From Misgurnus anguillicaudatus (lineage: Eukaryota > Chordata > Actinopteri > Cypriniformes > Cobitidae): a DNA stretch of 64,000 nt. Positions 46,074 through 58,284 of this stretch are shown one piece after another. Positions within the stretch are counted from its first letter, which is position 1, and every line of letters starts with the position of its first letter. Location: positions 23,705,001-23,769,000 of the forward strand of contig NC_073354.2 in assembly GCF_027580225.2 (NCBI RefSeq). Direction: 5' to 3'. A model generated the notes under the pieces. That model was given only the letters and a program-made list of their open reading frames with translations. It was not told the DNA's origin and ran no database searches. The translations under genes were made by a program, and so were the position numbers.

Positions 46074-48053
46074 TCCATTATAACCTGTTTAGTGAATGTG
46101 CATATTACACAAAGATAAAAATCAAAGTTTATGTTCCATGTGTCCAATAATGATTCATCCTCTACGACAAATAAAGTGCCTGCCAGGAACATGAATTAAT
46201 AACAATAAATAAAACTGAAATCTCATTTATTCTATATCTGGTCTTGCACCTCTGTATCTTTATTTCTGAATGCACCATTATCGCGATCTGTAATGATATA
46301 GTGCTACATATCTGACAGGAAGAGGAAATAAGCAGAGCAGTTGGAGTAAGACTTGACAGAACTGTACATCGAGCTGCAATACACATTTCACACATGCACA
46401 CCCACAACAAAAATAAAAATATTAAATTCTCTCAGAGGAATTTTAAAGCTGTCAGTTTTTATAACTAGAGCCTAAATACAGCAACAAAAGTGTTAAAACA
46501 TCACATTATGAAGGTGTTTGGTTTCACACTGTAACATTTGATGTACAGAAAGAGGGGGGAGAGCGATAAGCAACCATCTGCATCTGACAACCATCAGTTT
46601 CACACCAAACCGAGCCTTACACAGATTCAAGGCCTGTACTGAGTTTAGTGGATAATGTATTAAAGGAGTAACTTAAATGTTAGGATTCAAACAGGAAAAT
46701 TGCATGGAAGATGAATGTAAAACGACTGTAGACCACATTCAAACTGCATCCTTTGTGAGTACTTGGACTTGAATACAATCCGAATGTGGCACCCACATGC
46801 ATCACAGTAACCCCTGTGGTTCAGATTTTCATTTTTACCTTTAGAATTCTGACTGATTATTTGCGACGTTTCTGCATCTTTAGTGATTTTGCAACTGTTC
46901 TTGTCCAAATAAGTAGGTTTTTTTTTGCATTTACTTATAGGGTTTTGCAGCAAAAGACAGTCAAATTTGTTAAATAACAATGAAATGACTAAAGTGACAT
47001 TTGTATAAATAAGGAATTTTAATTATGGACTAATAATCCTTTCATCACCATTAAATGAGGCTTCCTGCTGAGATCAAGACTGGAACAAGCACTCTCTTTT
47101 CCTTATAACACCCATTCATTTTCTCTTGCATATAAACCTGCATGTAAACTGACTGTGCATCTTGTACCATGAAACCTCTCAGACAAGCTTTACATGATTG
47201 AAAAAAGTTTGAAACTACATGAGTGTGAGTACATGTTGACAGAATAAAAAGGAGGTTAGAGAAGAAGACGGAGTGGCTTTGGAGTCAATAATGTCTACTG
47301 AAACCTCAAAGAATCCAGAGCATTGTGCTTGCAGAAACTTTGAATTTAGTTCAATGTTGGAGGCATTACAACACCACGGACAGCACTCAACCCCACGATA
47401 CTGACCTCAAATTTGGCCTGGAGAGGCCTACACTGTGCTTAATGGCCATCCAGCTCTCTTATACAAGCAGGGGCTGAATGCAAAATAGAGTTTTGTACAA
47501 TTTTTATAGAATCTCCCTTCAGCTAGCCATAAAAACGAAATCATTTCATTTATATCCCTCTATCCTGCCTGCTCATCTTTACACATCTCTAATGTCAGGT
47601 GTGCTTATTATTATGCAAATGAACTGAATTAATTAGCAGTTTCTCACGATGGTCATCTGAATGAAGTTTAATCGCTAATTCTTGGATACATTAATACAGC
47701 ACATGTGCCGTTTTCTCCACACAAAAATTAATAAGACACCCCTTTCTTATCTCCTAAAATCAATTAACAAGCAAGAAGCTGTAACTGAGCACAGGGAGGA
47801 AATCAGGTTTCAACTGGATCAAGAGCATACTTTTTATCTTTAATACTGTTTGTTTTTATGTAGCGGACTTTCCTTCATTGATACATACCAAAATTCAGGC
47901 TTAAATAAACTTCCAGCAGTCTCAAATCATGTAAATCTGTTATTCGTGTTGTAGATAATAAAAAGCCTTCACACTGTCAAACCTTTCAATTTCTTACCCT
48001 TGTCTACCAAAAGTAAGTAAAAACCTAGATTCAAGAGAATGTATGATATTTAA
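46074..48053. other. No feature recognised
   Basis: About 2 kb of apparently unique sequence. The 97-codon minus-strand frame at 46687-46980 contains CDACGCH but lacks the rest of any zinc-binding domain and has no splice context. Confidence 0.4.
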
Positions 48054-49275
48054 TTAAAGGATTACTCCACTTTCAAAAAAAGAAATCACTATAATTTTCT
48101 CATCCCCATGTCATCCAAAATGTTGATGTCTTTCTTTGTTCAGTCGAGAAGAAATTCATTTTTTGAGGAAAACATTCCAGGATTTTTCTTACTTTAATAG
48201 ACTTTACTGGAACTCAACACTTAACAGTTTTAATGCAGTTTAAAAGCGCATCAAGAGGCTCTAAACGATACCAAACAAGGCATAAGGGTCTTATCCAGCG
48301 AAATGATAGTCATTTTTGAGAAGAAAAATAAAAAATAAGTAATTTTAAACTTCTCATCTTATACTACCCATGTGACACACCAGCGCGACCTTACATAATG
48401 CGTAAGGACATTTGAAAGGTCACGCATGACGTATGGCAGGGGTCTTCAACTACTCTTCTTCGGGGGCCAGGTTTTAAAATTGTAAATATGACGAGGGCCA
48501 GCCAAACTTTTACCCATATTTTTTTATTTTGACCATATATATATGTGTGTTGTTGTTGTTGTTTTTTTACTTTTGTTATAGTATATAAAAAAACATATTA
48601 AATAGCATGCATTTTCAAAACAAATGCACACTTCTTGTATCCAGTGTGTTGCCTTTTAATTACTGAAGTCATATTTTCTTTATTAATATTTAGAAACTAT
48701 TGCAATATGTAAGAGTCAAATGTTAATAGTGAAAGTGTAAAAGATCAACTCTCTTAAACATATTTTGTTTATAACTGTTTAACTTTCATTAATTGTTACA
48801 TGTCAAGTATTCACAACATATAGCCACTCCTTATGACTAAAATTGCACTACATGTTTTCTTTTTTTTATATATTTTATAGATATATAGGCTAAACAGCCT
48901 TTCCGTTGGACATTACAGATATAACTGTCGGGAGTTCGCCCCCTAGTGGCAGTAGTAATGAAATTGTAGTTTAATCGTAAGTCTGTCATGTGAGAGAACC
49001 TTTAATCTACGAATATATTTATAGTTAATAATTTACTTACCAGTAATCAATCGTTTTTAAAGTATTCAAGTGTTACTGATAAAGTGAAACAAAAAATAAT
49101 TAATATTTTTTCTTTGCACACAGTTTGATCGGAACACACTGAAATACATCACTTCCGGTCGCCGCGTCACATGCGGTGAAGCCGCATAAGTTTATTTTCT
49201 TTAACGCATCCAAAGCTCGAATTGGATCAGATAATAAAGCACCCACAGATGGTTGGCAGGACCTTTCTGACTCAC

Positions 49276-49303
49276 CTTCCGTGGTTTCGGCTGTCTTTGT
49301 CAT
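49276..49303 (-). other. Exon-like start with consensus splice donor inside the hAT element
   Basis: On the minus strand an ATG (49301-49303) opens a frame MTKTAETTE, and within it ACGGAAG is followed by GTGAGTCAG, a full-consensus donor. The frame stays open for 67 codons if unspliced. It may be the first exon of the decayed transposase or a captured host exon. Nothing downstream supports either. Confidence 0.2.
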
Positions 49304-49356
49304 GTACAGTGGAAAGGTAAAGTAACCACGCTGAATTTAAATCAGACTATAGTCGT

Positions 49357-49593
49357 TTCTCAATCCGAAGGCTGCAGCCTCCGGAGGTCACACCTCCAGG
49401 CTGCATACGTCATTAAGTCTTATTTCAGAATTTTAACAATTATAAAGTTGACTATTATTCTTAGTTAATCGTAAATTGTTATAATATGCTTATGATTTGT
49501 GAATGTAATGCTCAGTTAACTTAAACTTGATGACATAGGCAGTTGGCATATGCGAGCTCGGAGGCTGCATGCAGCCTTCCGATTGAGAAACGG
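49357..49593. mobile_element. Nested MITE (CGTTTCTCAATCCGAAGG termini)
   Basis: CGTTTCTCAATCCGAAGGCT at the left and AGCCTTCCGATTGAGAAACGG at the right are complementary. It lies wholly within the hAT-like element. Confidence 0.75.
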
Positions 49594-50030
49594 CCAAAGG
49601 TGACCGGCGGGCCGGATAAAGATGATGGGCGGGCCGCACTTGGCCCACGGGCCACCAGTTGACTAGCCCTGACGTATGGGAAACCATCACCCCAGTGTTT
49701 ACAAATGTGGAGAAAGAGGACCGTTCCGAAGTTGTTGTATGTGGAATGATAATGTATTTATGTTAGTTTATTGTTTAAAATGGTCCGCAAGTGTGCGTTT
49801 CAAATTTGTGACAAATTTCAAATTTGCCGCATCACACAGCTGGTGCAAGACGAGAAGTTGTGGTTTAAAAGTACTTATTTTTTATTTTTCTTGTCAAAAA
49901 TGACTATTAGTTGTTGAAGAGCTTAAGTATATACTTTAAAAAATGCTGGGTTATTTTCAACCCAACATTGGGTCAAAAAACGGAGAAACCGATATTAACA
50001 AACTAGATAAGTAATTACTGTACAACTGTA

Positions 50031-50031
<1 letters not shown>

Positions 50032-50069
<38 letters not shown>
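50032..50069. repeat. (CT)n microsatellite
   Basis: About 18 CT units. Confidence 0.96.
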
Positions 50070-50073
<4 letters not shown>

Positions 50074-50292
50074 ACTTTTTTTAAGTGTACACAAAATAAG
50101 AGAGAAAGAGCAAGAGCACCACGGTCGGTGAACAATCGTCGTCTTCTGTTGTCAAAATGTTAACTCAAGCATGCTATCCAACTGTAAGCAGAAACAGAGT
50201 AAACATAAGCAAACCTGGAAGCACATACACACACGACTTCTGATAACATCACATTGACCACATTTTTGTCATATCAGGCTTATGAAATTGTC

Positions 50293-51315
50293 TATACACT
50301 TTTCCATTCTATGTGCTTTTCCAATGTGTGGTACGACTCGGCTCGGTACCACGTGGCTGGGCTTAGCTTGCTTTTCTTTGGCTCGGTTTGCTTTTCCATT
50401 GAAATTTGGTGCCGTTTCAGAGTGGGTAGGAATATAGACTTCTTTATCATTACAGTTGTGCCACCTCTGCTGCCATGAAATCACGTTAACTCTTTCCCCA
50501 CCATTGACGAGTTATCTTGTCAATTAAGAGAAAACGCTTTTCTGCCAATGACGAGAATTTCCGGCTTTCTGCAATACCGCTATTATCCACCAGGTGGCGC
50601 AACTTATACAACCCCAAAGTAACGCCTCACGTGACAGAGAAAGAACTTTGTGTATGTTTTACGGACCGCTCTGCATCTGATCTCTATCAAAAGTCCTTTA
50701 CAAAATTGGAATTATCTCAGCTTTTTGCTTAAAATTTGGTGTTTTTGAAAAAAACTACCAATATTTCAGGGGTGATAAAAAGAGAACTAATGAAGGTAGG
50801 ATGAAACGTTTTTTTTTGTTTGAAAGCAGAGGGTCTGTTCTTTCATGTGATATATTATATGTTGTTTAGATATTTAAAGAAGAACATTTTCTGGGAGGCA
50901 TTAAACTTTTGTGAAAATCATGAAAAATGCTGGCGCTGGCTGGCAACTTTTTTTTAAAATGCTGGGGGGAAAGAGTTAAACACGATACAAACAAACAAAC
51001 AACATGGGAGCAATGAAGCAAATTGATGTAATGGTGTTCTTGATTCTCGTCATGTAGATGTTTTTAACCGCTAAAAGGGAGTTGGGGAACTTGTACAACA
51101 AAGCACAAGAAGACATTACTCGGTTTGCTCGACGGTGCACAAGGGTAAGCTAATCTTGCATTTAGCAGTGACAATGGTAGAGATGATTCTCTTTGACCAA
51201 TCAGTCATGTGCAGTGTTACACTTCCTGTTTCAGTATCAGTATCAGTACGGCTCGCTTGGAACCTCAATCGATGTGGGGCTAAAAAAGTATTGGGTACTA
51301 GGTACTGTACACACC
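50293..51315. mobile_element. Possible DNA element split by TTAA family B
   Basis: CTTTTCCATTCTATGTGC and GTGTGGTACGACTCGGCTCG on the left are partly echoed by AGTACGGCTCGCTTGG and GGTACTAGGTACTGTAC on the right (51236-51310). The family-B element at 50486-50979 interrupts it at TTAA. Its termini are too worn for a firm call. Confidence 0.35.
50486..50979 (+). mobile_element. TTAA family B, uninterrupted copy
   Basis: TTAACTCTTTCCCCACCATT to GGGGGAAAGAGTTAA, 494 bp, with an internal TTAA at 50874-50877 dividing a 392-bp body from a 106-bp module. It serves as the reference for the nested copies at 2045-4196. TTAA flanks both ends. Confidence 0.88.
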
Positions 51316-53336
51316 CCAGAAGTAAAACGTGGTTTTGGAAGATTGGAAGAATTTTCTCAAAAAGCACTAAATTTGTGAGGACATGTGTGACTAGACAATG
51401 AGCTGTATACTGTACACACACATCCATTGATTTGGTTAATTCAGCATCTGTCTGTCAGATTCCACAGAGATTCACACATGGCTGCATGTTTATGAGCCTC
51501 ATTTTCCATCTTCATGCATGTGAAAGTACAGCGCTTCACAAATGATCAAAGCTAGATGAACATGAAGGTAATTATAGCAGTATTAGATGCCTGAATAGGT
51601 AGACTGTAAAGAGAATTGCTGACAGCAATTCTGTTAATATTGAACCAAGATGAGGTTTGTATAATGGTTAAGGTTGTGTCTGGGTACAGGGACTAATGCT
51701 GATTAACGTGCCAAGTAAAGTTTTCAAGGGTTGTTTGCACAGAATCTATTCTTGCATTAAAACCAGCCAGATACAGTGGTGAGTTTTTAAAAGACAAATA
51801 AGGTACAAAAAGACAAGAATGTGACCCATACAGTACTTTATGCAAATATGTGAGAAAAAAGGTCTGTGAATAATCTTTAAAAAAATAATTAATGCTTGGG
51901 TGAAGTATTATTAACCCTTTGAGTCCAGGTTACTCCAAGGAGATTGGATCACTTTATATAACACTGGGTCTGGTAAATGATTACAAACTGTCTGGATGCT
52001 AAATTCATTACTCCCAGCTTCTTTCCTATAAAGGGCATGTAATTTAACGGTTTAGAGGTGTGAATAAATTTCACAAATGCTCAAAGGCCACTGTGTATCT
52101 GATGCAAAAAGTGCACAGAGAAGACTGTGTGATGACTTGTGGGAAAGTAAGAAGTCATTGCTGGTCTCCATTAGAAAACAATCACAACAAAGCATTGTGG
52201 GTAATATGGCAGACAAATGGGAAGTCATGGGGAAGGATAGAGAAATTATCATGAGATTTTACTCCACAGCTGCCAAAATTTCAAGCCTTGTCTCCACTGT
52301 TCTGTATGCACGTCTACACAGAATGTTTTCATTAAATGAGAAGGTTTATGTTGTGTGGTACATAATCCCATTTCAACCATTTAAGGTAAAGCTGTGTAAA
52401 CAACGCTTACCAATAAACCACTAATTAAAACAGCAGAGCAGGAGACAGCCTCAAAGAATAAAAAAGGGCCTCGTAAAGCCTGTTCCCAAAACCCTCTACA
52501 TCCATTAACCCTAATAGTGTTGTTTTATCTGAACCTCGACACAAAGATTTCTTGGCACCATGAGCTGCATTTCTACCTGTCAGCAAATCCGTTAACCTGG
52601 GTGACCCCAAAGTGTGTCCCCTTGACATCACTACCCAATTTAAAGAAAGAGAGCTTTCTAATCGGATACCACTGTACTCCTAAACCGCATGCTACCTTAA
52701 GACTATTTCTACTGCTACACCACACACTATGCAAGTCATTTTAAATGAAAAGAAAGCTTACTAAAAATGTCATTGTTCCCATAGGACCTAAATGTTTTCT
52801 TTTATGTGCACAGCGTAGTAGGAAATATAGCATGCCTCTAAATAAATGTTTTAGGTCCATAAAATCTCTACTCAAATGCCGTACGAAAAAAAAAAACAGC
52901 AGTCCCTTCAATGTCGAGGACATTGCAGATGAAAGTCTGACTCGGTGAGTAAAGTGCGGCTCATTAAACAGAGAGATTAATGGCTACCCCACAATGCTGA
53001 GCAGGGAATTTTGTACACACACAAATGTGAACAAACATACCCAGAGCAGGACACACTCTTGCATGGCTGATCACACAGACAGCCATTATGACCCAGTAAC
53101 CACCAAACCTGACCACAAATCTGTAAACTTGACTGACCTTGGTGTGCTAGTGACTGTGAAGAGGTGACTCACATAAAAAAATGTGGTAAGACTTGAGTAT
53201 GGGGACCTATTCTCTCTTTGAACAAATTGCCTATTAGCATGCACAATTTTTAGCAATATTAGCTGTTAATTAGTATTTTACAGCATATATTAATGCATGA
53301 CTATATTCTAAATCCTTATAATTTTACCCCCATACC
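51316..53336. other. No feature recognised
   Basis: About 2 kb of apparently unique sequence. Overlapping frames at 52052-52424 occur on both strands without motifs. Confidence 0.45.
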
Positions 53337-53520
53337 TACACTCTAAAAAATTCTGGGTTATTTTCAACCCAGTGTTGGGTCAAAACAGGTCGAACCCAAC
53401 CCATCGGGTTATAATTTAACCTGTGCTCTCATTTTTACCCATTATTAGGTCAAATATAAACACATTCTGGGTTAATTTAACCCGACGGCTGAGTTTGTCT
53501 CTTTTTGACCCAATGAGTAT
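53337..53520. mobile_element. Fragment of a CACTCTAAAAAA-type MITE
   Basis: TACACTCTAAAAAATTCTGG followed by GGGTTATTTTCAACCCA and further AACCC/GGGTT words. A related piece is at 49937-49980. The right terminus is not preserved. Confidence 0.5.
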
Positions 53521-53821
53521 ATACTTAAACGCTTCAACAACTACTTTATAAGGTAATATTAAGCAGTAAATTAGAAGTTTTAAGAGGCAAAATGTGTGGT
53601 TAATAGTGAATATGTATTCCAAATACTAAAGTGTTACCAAAAGATCAAGCATCAAGGCTACATGTTAAATTTTATTCTGTTCTTAAGGGGTGTGCAATGT
53701 GCATACCAAAGCGTTTGAACGCATCTAAAAATGCCAGGCGTACGCCAACTGCCAGCTTTTTTTCAGCTGAGCGCTTTGGTTGCTATGATACTTCTGCTTT
53801 GTTTATCAGTCGTTGAACGAT

Positions 53822-55243
53822 ACAGTCGTATGCAAAAGTTTGGGCACTCCCGACAATTTCCATTAATTTTTGGGTGTTTGTATCAGCAATTTCATTTTGA
53901 TCTATCAAATAACTGAAGGACACAGTAATATTTCAGTAGTGAAATGAGGTTTATTTGATTAACAAAAAATGTGCAATATGCATCAAAACGAAATTAGACA
54001 GGTGAATAAATTTGGGCACCCTTGTCATTTTGTTGATTTGAATACCTGTAACTACTTAGCACTGTTTATTTGGAACACACAATTGTTTTGGTGAGCTCAT
54101 TAAGCCTTGAACTTCATAGACAGGTGCATCCAATCATAAGAAAAGGTATTTAAGGTGGCCAATTGCAAGTTGTTGTTCTCTTTGACTCTCCTCTGAACAA
54201 AACAACTCTCAAATGACCTGAAAACAAAGATTGTTCAACATTATGGTTTAGGGGAAGCTACAAAAAGTTATTGCAGAGATATAAGCAGTCAGTGTCCACT
54301 GCGAGGAACATAGTGAGGAAATGGAAGACCACATGGCACAGTTCTTGTTAAGGCCAGAAGTGGCAGACCACATAAAATATTGGAGAGGCAAAAAATTGTA
54401 AGAATGATCAAAAACAGACAGACCACCTCCAAAGACCTACAACATCAACTTGCTGCAGATGGTGTCGCTGTGCATCCTTCAACAATTCAGCGTACTTTTC
54501 ACTTTGATGTCACTTAAGGTATGCACACGCACATTTGGACAAGTCAGCTTAATTTTGGAATAAGGTGCTGTGGACTGATGAAACAAAGATTGAGTTATTT
54601 GGTCATAACAAGGGACGTTTTGCATGGCGGCAAAGGAACACAGCGTTCCAAGAAAAACACTCGCTACCCACAGTAAAATTTGGTACTGGGAATCTGGTTA
54701 AAGTTGAGGCTCGCATGGATTCCACTAAATATCAGCAGATTCTTGAGAATAATGTTGAGGAATCAGTCACAAAGTTGAATCAGTCACAAAGTTGAATATT
54801 TCAACAAGACAACGACCCAAAACACTGCTCAAAATCTACTCTGGCATTTATGCAGAGGAACAAGTACATTCTGATATGTTCTGGAATGGCCATCCCAGTC
54901 CCCGGACCTAAACATCTGTGGGGTGATTTGAAGTGGGCTGTCCATGCTCGGCAACCATCAAACCTAACCGAACTGGAGATGTTTTGTACGGAGGAACGGT
55001 CCAAAATACATTCATGCAGAATCCAGAAACTCGTTACAGGCTATAGGAAGCATCTAGAGGCTGTTATTTCTGCTAAAGGACACTCTACTAAATACTGATG
55101 TGATTTTTCTGTTGGGGTGCCCAAATTTATGCACCTGTCTAATTAAATTTTAATGCATATTGCACATTTTCTGTTAATCCAACAAACCTCATTTCACTAC
55201 TGAAATATTACTGTGTCCTTCAGTTATTTGATGGATCAAAATA
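53822..55243 (+). mobile_element. Tc1-like element with long inverted repeats
   Basis: The left repeat starts near CAGTCGTATGCAAAAGTTTG and contains AGGACACAGTAATATTTCAG and TTGGGCACCC. The right repeat holds the complements (GGGTGCCCAAATTTATGCAC, CTGAAATATTACTGTGTCCT). The right arm stops about 60-70 bp short of a full mirror of the left arm, so the outer right terminus is lost. Confidence 0.85.
54215..55098 (+). pseudogene. Tc1-like transposase pseudogene lacking its catalytic E
   Basis: Order along the plus strand: an N-terminal helix-turn-helix remnant (GYKKLLQRYKQSVSTARNI, about 54255-54310), the first D in WTDETK (54577) and the second D in FQQDNDPKH (54808). The third block reads WPSQSPDLNI then jumps to CGDLK-type sequence at 54911-54920. 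The bases that should encode IENLW are deleted, so the third DDE acid is gone. A second deletion of about a dozen codons joins TVKFGT to GNLVKVE (about 54690), and a 17-bp tandem duplication (GAATCAGTCACAAAGTT) lies at 54762-54795. Stops and frameshifts occur throughout. The protein cannot be catalytic even if expressed. Confidence 0.85.
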
Positions 55244-55450
55244 AAATATAAAGAGCTGAAATCAACTTAACCATTTATCTTTCCATGGCTTGCCATCCAC
55301 TTAACACAATGCAGGTGTTTTTAGTAATACAATTAGAAAAATTGTCATTGGGAGAAACTTAAACAATGCTTAAACAATGCCAACATCATATGCCAAACCT
55401 AAATAAACTGCATAAAATTAATGATAAAAAATAAATTTGTGATGTGCCAT

Positions 55451-55587
55451 CAGTTGTGGTCTTGATCGGTCTTGAAATAAAATTCCGAGTCCTCTTTGTC
55501 TGAGACCGAGATGAGCGGTCGATTCCAAGACGAGACCAAGACCTTTAAAAAGTGGTCTTGAGACCGGTCTCGAGAACTACAACACTA
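55451..55587. mobile_element. Small GAGACCGGTCT-type inverted repeat element
   Basis: CAGTTGTGGTCTTGATCGG at the left and CCGGTCTCGAGAACTACAAC with ACTA at the right are imperfect complements. It contains many GAGACC/GGTCTC words. Confidence 0.55.
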
Positions 55588-58284
55588 GTGCCTTGGGATG
55601 TGCAGTATTATTTGATGTGGTGACGTCAGTTTAACTGAAACAACGGAACTATCGAGAAGACCCTTCCCCCCTTTTTTTTAAATAACCAATAGGTTTCATT
55701 TATGAGCGGGACGCTTCAGCATCTAAAGAACATTTGATTAGACAGGAAATTTGATGAGAAATTGAAGTGTAGGGTGATGTCACAAAATTCTAGACTTTTT
55801 AGGGCACGTGCCAAACTGTAGGTTTTGAATGAGTATATCTGCTGTATGAGTATTTTGTCAGTGTTTTGGACGATACCAGTTTATATTTATTCTTAAACCT
55901 AACATATTTATAGTAAAAGGACAAAGTTTAATTTTAATTTCACGTGGGTTTAAAAACAAAGTTATTCTTGAAAAATGTAAGGTTTCATGATCAAGGTTAT
56001 CAGTTGGTATCTTTGGATGGATGGGTGAAGGTATTTTTCATTAAATTTGCACTCTACTGTGTATTTTAGCACAGCTGGAATATTGTATGGACCAGTATCA
56101 GCATCCAGGATCAGAACTATTTATAACTTCGATCACAACACTGCAATTCCAGATCAAAATACTTTCTAATATCTAAAACATATGGCTATTTCAGCTATAA
56201 ACAATATCTGATTTTTACATTATGTTTATGTACTTTGAAAAGACACAGGGAGAAGTTCATAAACAGTGTGTAGCACAAAAACAGAGCAAAATAAAAATGA
56301 GCGACATTTGGCAAACAGACCTATTTAAGTGTGGGCTCCACTAAATCCTGTTGGGTCTCTTGCTCTTATGTGACAATTATTGTAAGGTTGTCAGCTATTT
56401 CGGCATTGTAGTATTGCAGTAGTAAGCATGAATGTTTGGGCAACTGTATCAAAATGTCACATGAAAGAATAGGATTATTCTAAATGAAAGACAGAAATGT
56501 AAAAATACATTAGGCTGCCCACAAAAGAGCCTTTGAAAGCAGTTTACAATTAGTTGTTAGTGACTAGTACTCACACAACACACAACTCTCCAGACACTAC
56601 ACAAAAAGACCAACATACTGCTGCTAACATCAGCAGCACAGCCAGCCAAACTGCTGAGAGAGGCTATAAACTAACAAAGAGCTCCATATACAGTCTCATA
56701 CATTCAGCAATGTCCTCTGGAATATGACCCAGTATTGACAAGTGATTTAATGAAAGACAAAAAGGAAAATTTAATGAATTATCTAAATGAAATTTGTAAC
56801 CCTCTTTGTTAACTGCCCTCGTCTGCCCTCTCTACTGACAAATAAGTATAGATTTACATTAAACATTCACTGTCTATATTCCAGTTTAAGGGAAATCTAA
56901 TCAGAGTTTCAACACATCACTGTAACCTGAGCTCTTTTGCGAAACCTACAGTAGTAAGATGCACTTTATTTGTGCATACTGTAGGCTCATTCCTGACTGA
57001 AAAGATGGAAAATTAAATTATGATGCCTCCTAATATTTTATGGAAGCATCGCATGCATTATTCACAGTAAATTCACTCCCAGAATGCACAGTGATGGGCA
57101 CAGTGGAAAATATTTTCATTTGGCAGACAAGGAAAGAGAAATCTCGATAATAAATACACTTGTATTTCATTCAATACAGAAACGTACAAATATTAACAAG
57201 TGTGATCATTTTATTGATATTTTTAACCTTATTGCTGTTATACTATTTGCTTGTGTTATTTAGTTTTGCTTTATTCGTAAACCAATTTTGCCGTTTTGTG
57301 GAGTGTCAGCAACTGTGATTTGCATGCCTATGAACTTATAACATCATGAAGCCAATCTTAAACTAGGTCTAACACAAAGCAAGCTGATTTAATGCCACAG
57401 TGAAGTCCTAGTCTTGAGTTAAGAGCTTATTTGTATGCCATCAGCCGCAGTAGATTCCCCACTAAAGATAAATCTGCATGCAATGTAACAAGTATTCAAA
57501 GTCAAGATGATAACACAATATGCTGCCTATTTTATATGCTCCCAATCTCATTCTGAATACTCATTACAGGAGCTTATTTAGGATATTTCGAATAGAAAGA
57601 GGTTATTCGGGTCGTAATATTGATTCGTGTAAATGCATTCAATGTATGCAGCTGCAGACACCGCACCAATAGGATTTCTGACCAGAATTTATTTCTACTG
57701 ATCCTCCTCAACTCCCAAGAGAAGAGGCATATGTTATATCTGTCCAATAAGAAGCAGAATCTGAATTGCATACTGTACTGTATGTATGTGCATTTACCTG
57801 CCCTCCACCAGCTAATGAGCTGCCAATTGACTGTGCATCAAACAGTAAAGACACATGAAAGGCTCTTCAATACTGTCAGAGTCAGACACATGCAATCAGT
57901 ATATAACCAATCAGTGTCAAATGGCATCAAATTAGCATACTGCATCAAATCTCATTTGCATAGTTGGGCCTGACCATACATAAACCTGTCATTAAAATGC
58001 CGTTATACTGACGGAGGGCTGCCGAACGGTTTCAATACAGGCTGAGCTGATCAAGGAAAACAAGCATTACTAAGGTCACAATATGTAAAGGACAATGTAC
58101 ATCGGGGTGGTCATTAATGCAAAATAAACCCTGACAGGTTGATCAGATCTAATATCATTCTAATAGTGTTTATTTTGTAATGATCAATGGCTGACGGTAT
58201 AGTCAGTTTACTATCTATTACACAGCAATTAATTATAAATAAATAGACATAATATTACATTAGGTTTTGTACATAATGAAAATA
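55588..58284. other. No feature recognised
   Basis: About 2.7 kb of apparently unique AT-rich sequence. The 117-codon frame at 57620-57973 lacks any motif I know. Confidence 0.45.

Larger units (their letters stand above)
48437..49671. mobile_element. hAT-like element with 8-bp TSD (ACGTATGG)
   Basis: CAGGGGTCTTCAACTACT at the left and AGTTGACTAGCCCTG at the right are imperfect inverted termini. Both ends also hold GGGCCAG/GGGCCGG words. ACGTATGG is exactly duplicated (48429-48436 and 49672-49679), and the host arm reads through it once. A nested MITE lies at 49357-49593. A short exon-like minus-strand segment lies at 49276-49303. Confidence 0.88.
48054..49899. mobile_element. Family D copy split by an hAT-like element
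   Basis: TTAAAGGATTACTCCACTTT and CATCCAAAATGTTGATGTCT match the left arm of 23893-24789. The copy is interrupted at ACGTATGG (48429), resumes at 49672 and stops early in its right arm (about 49899). Confidence 0.8.

Noticed and set aside
46687..46980. 97-codon minus-strand frame with a CDACGCH string, considered as a zinc finger
   Set aside because: No second metal-binding pair at a plausible spacing and no splice context.
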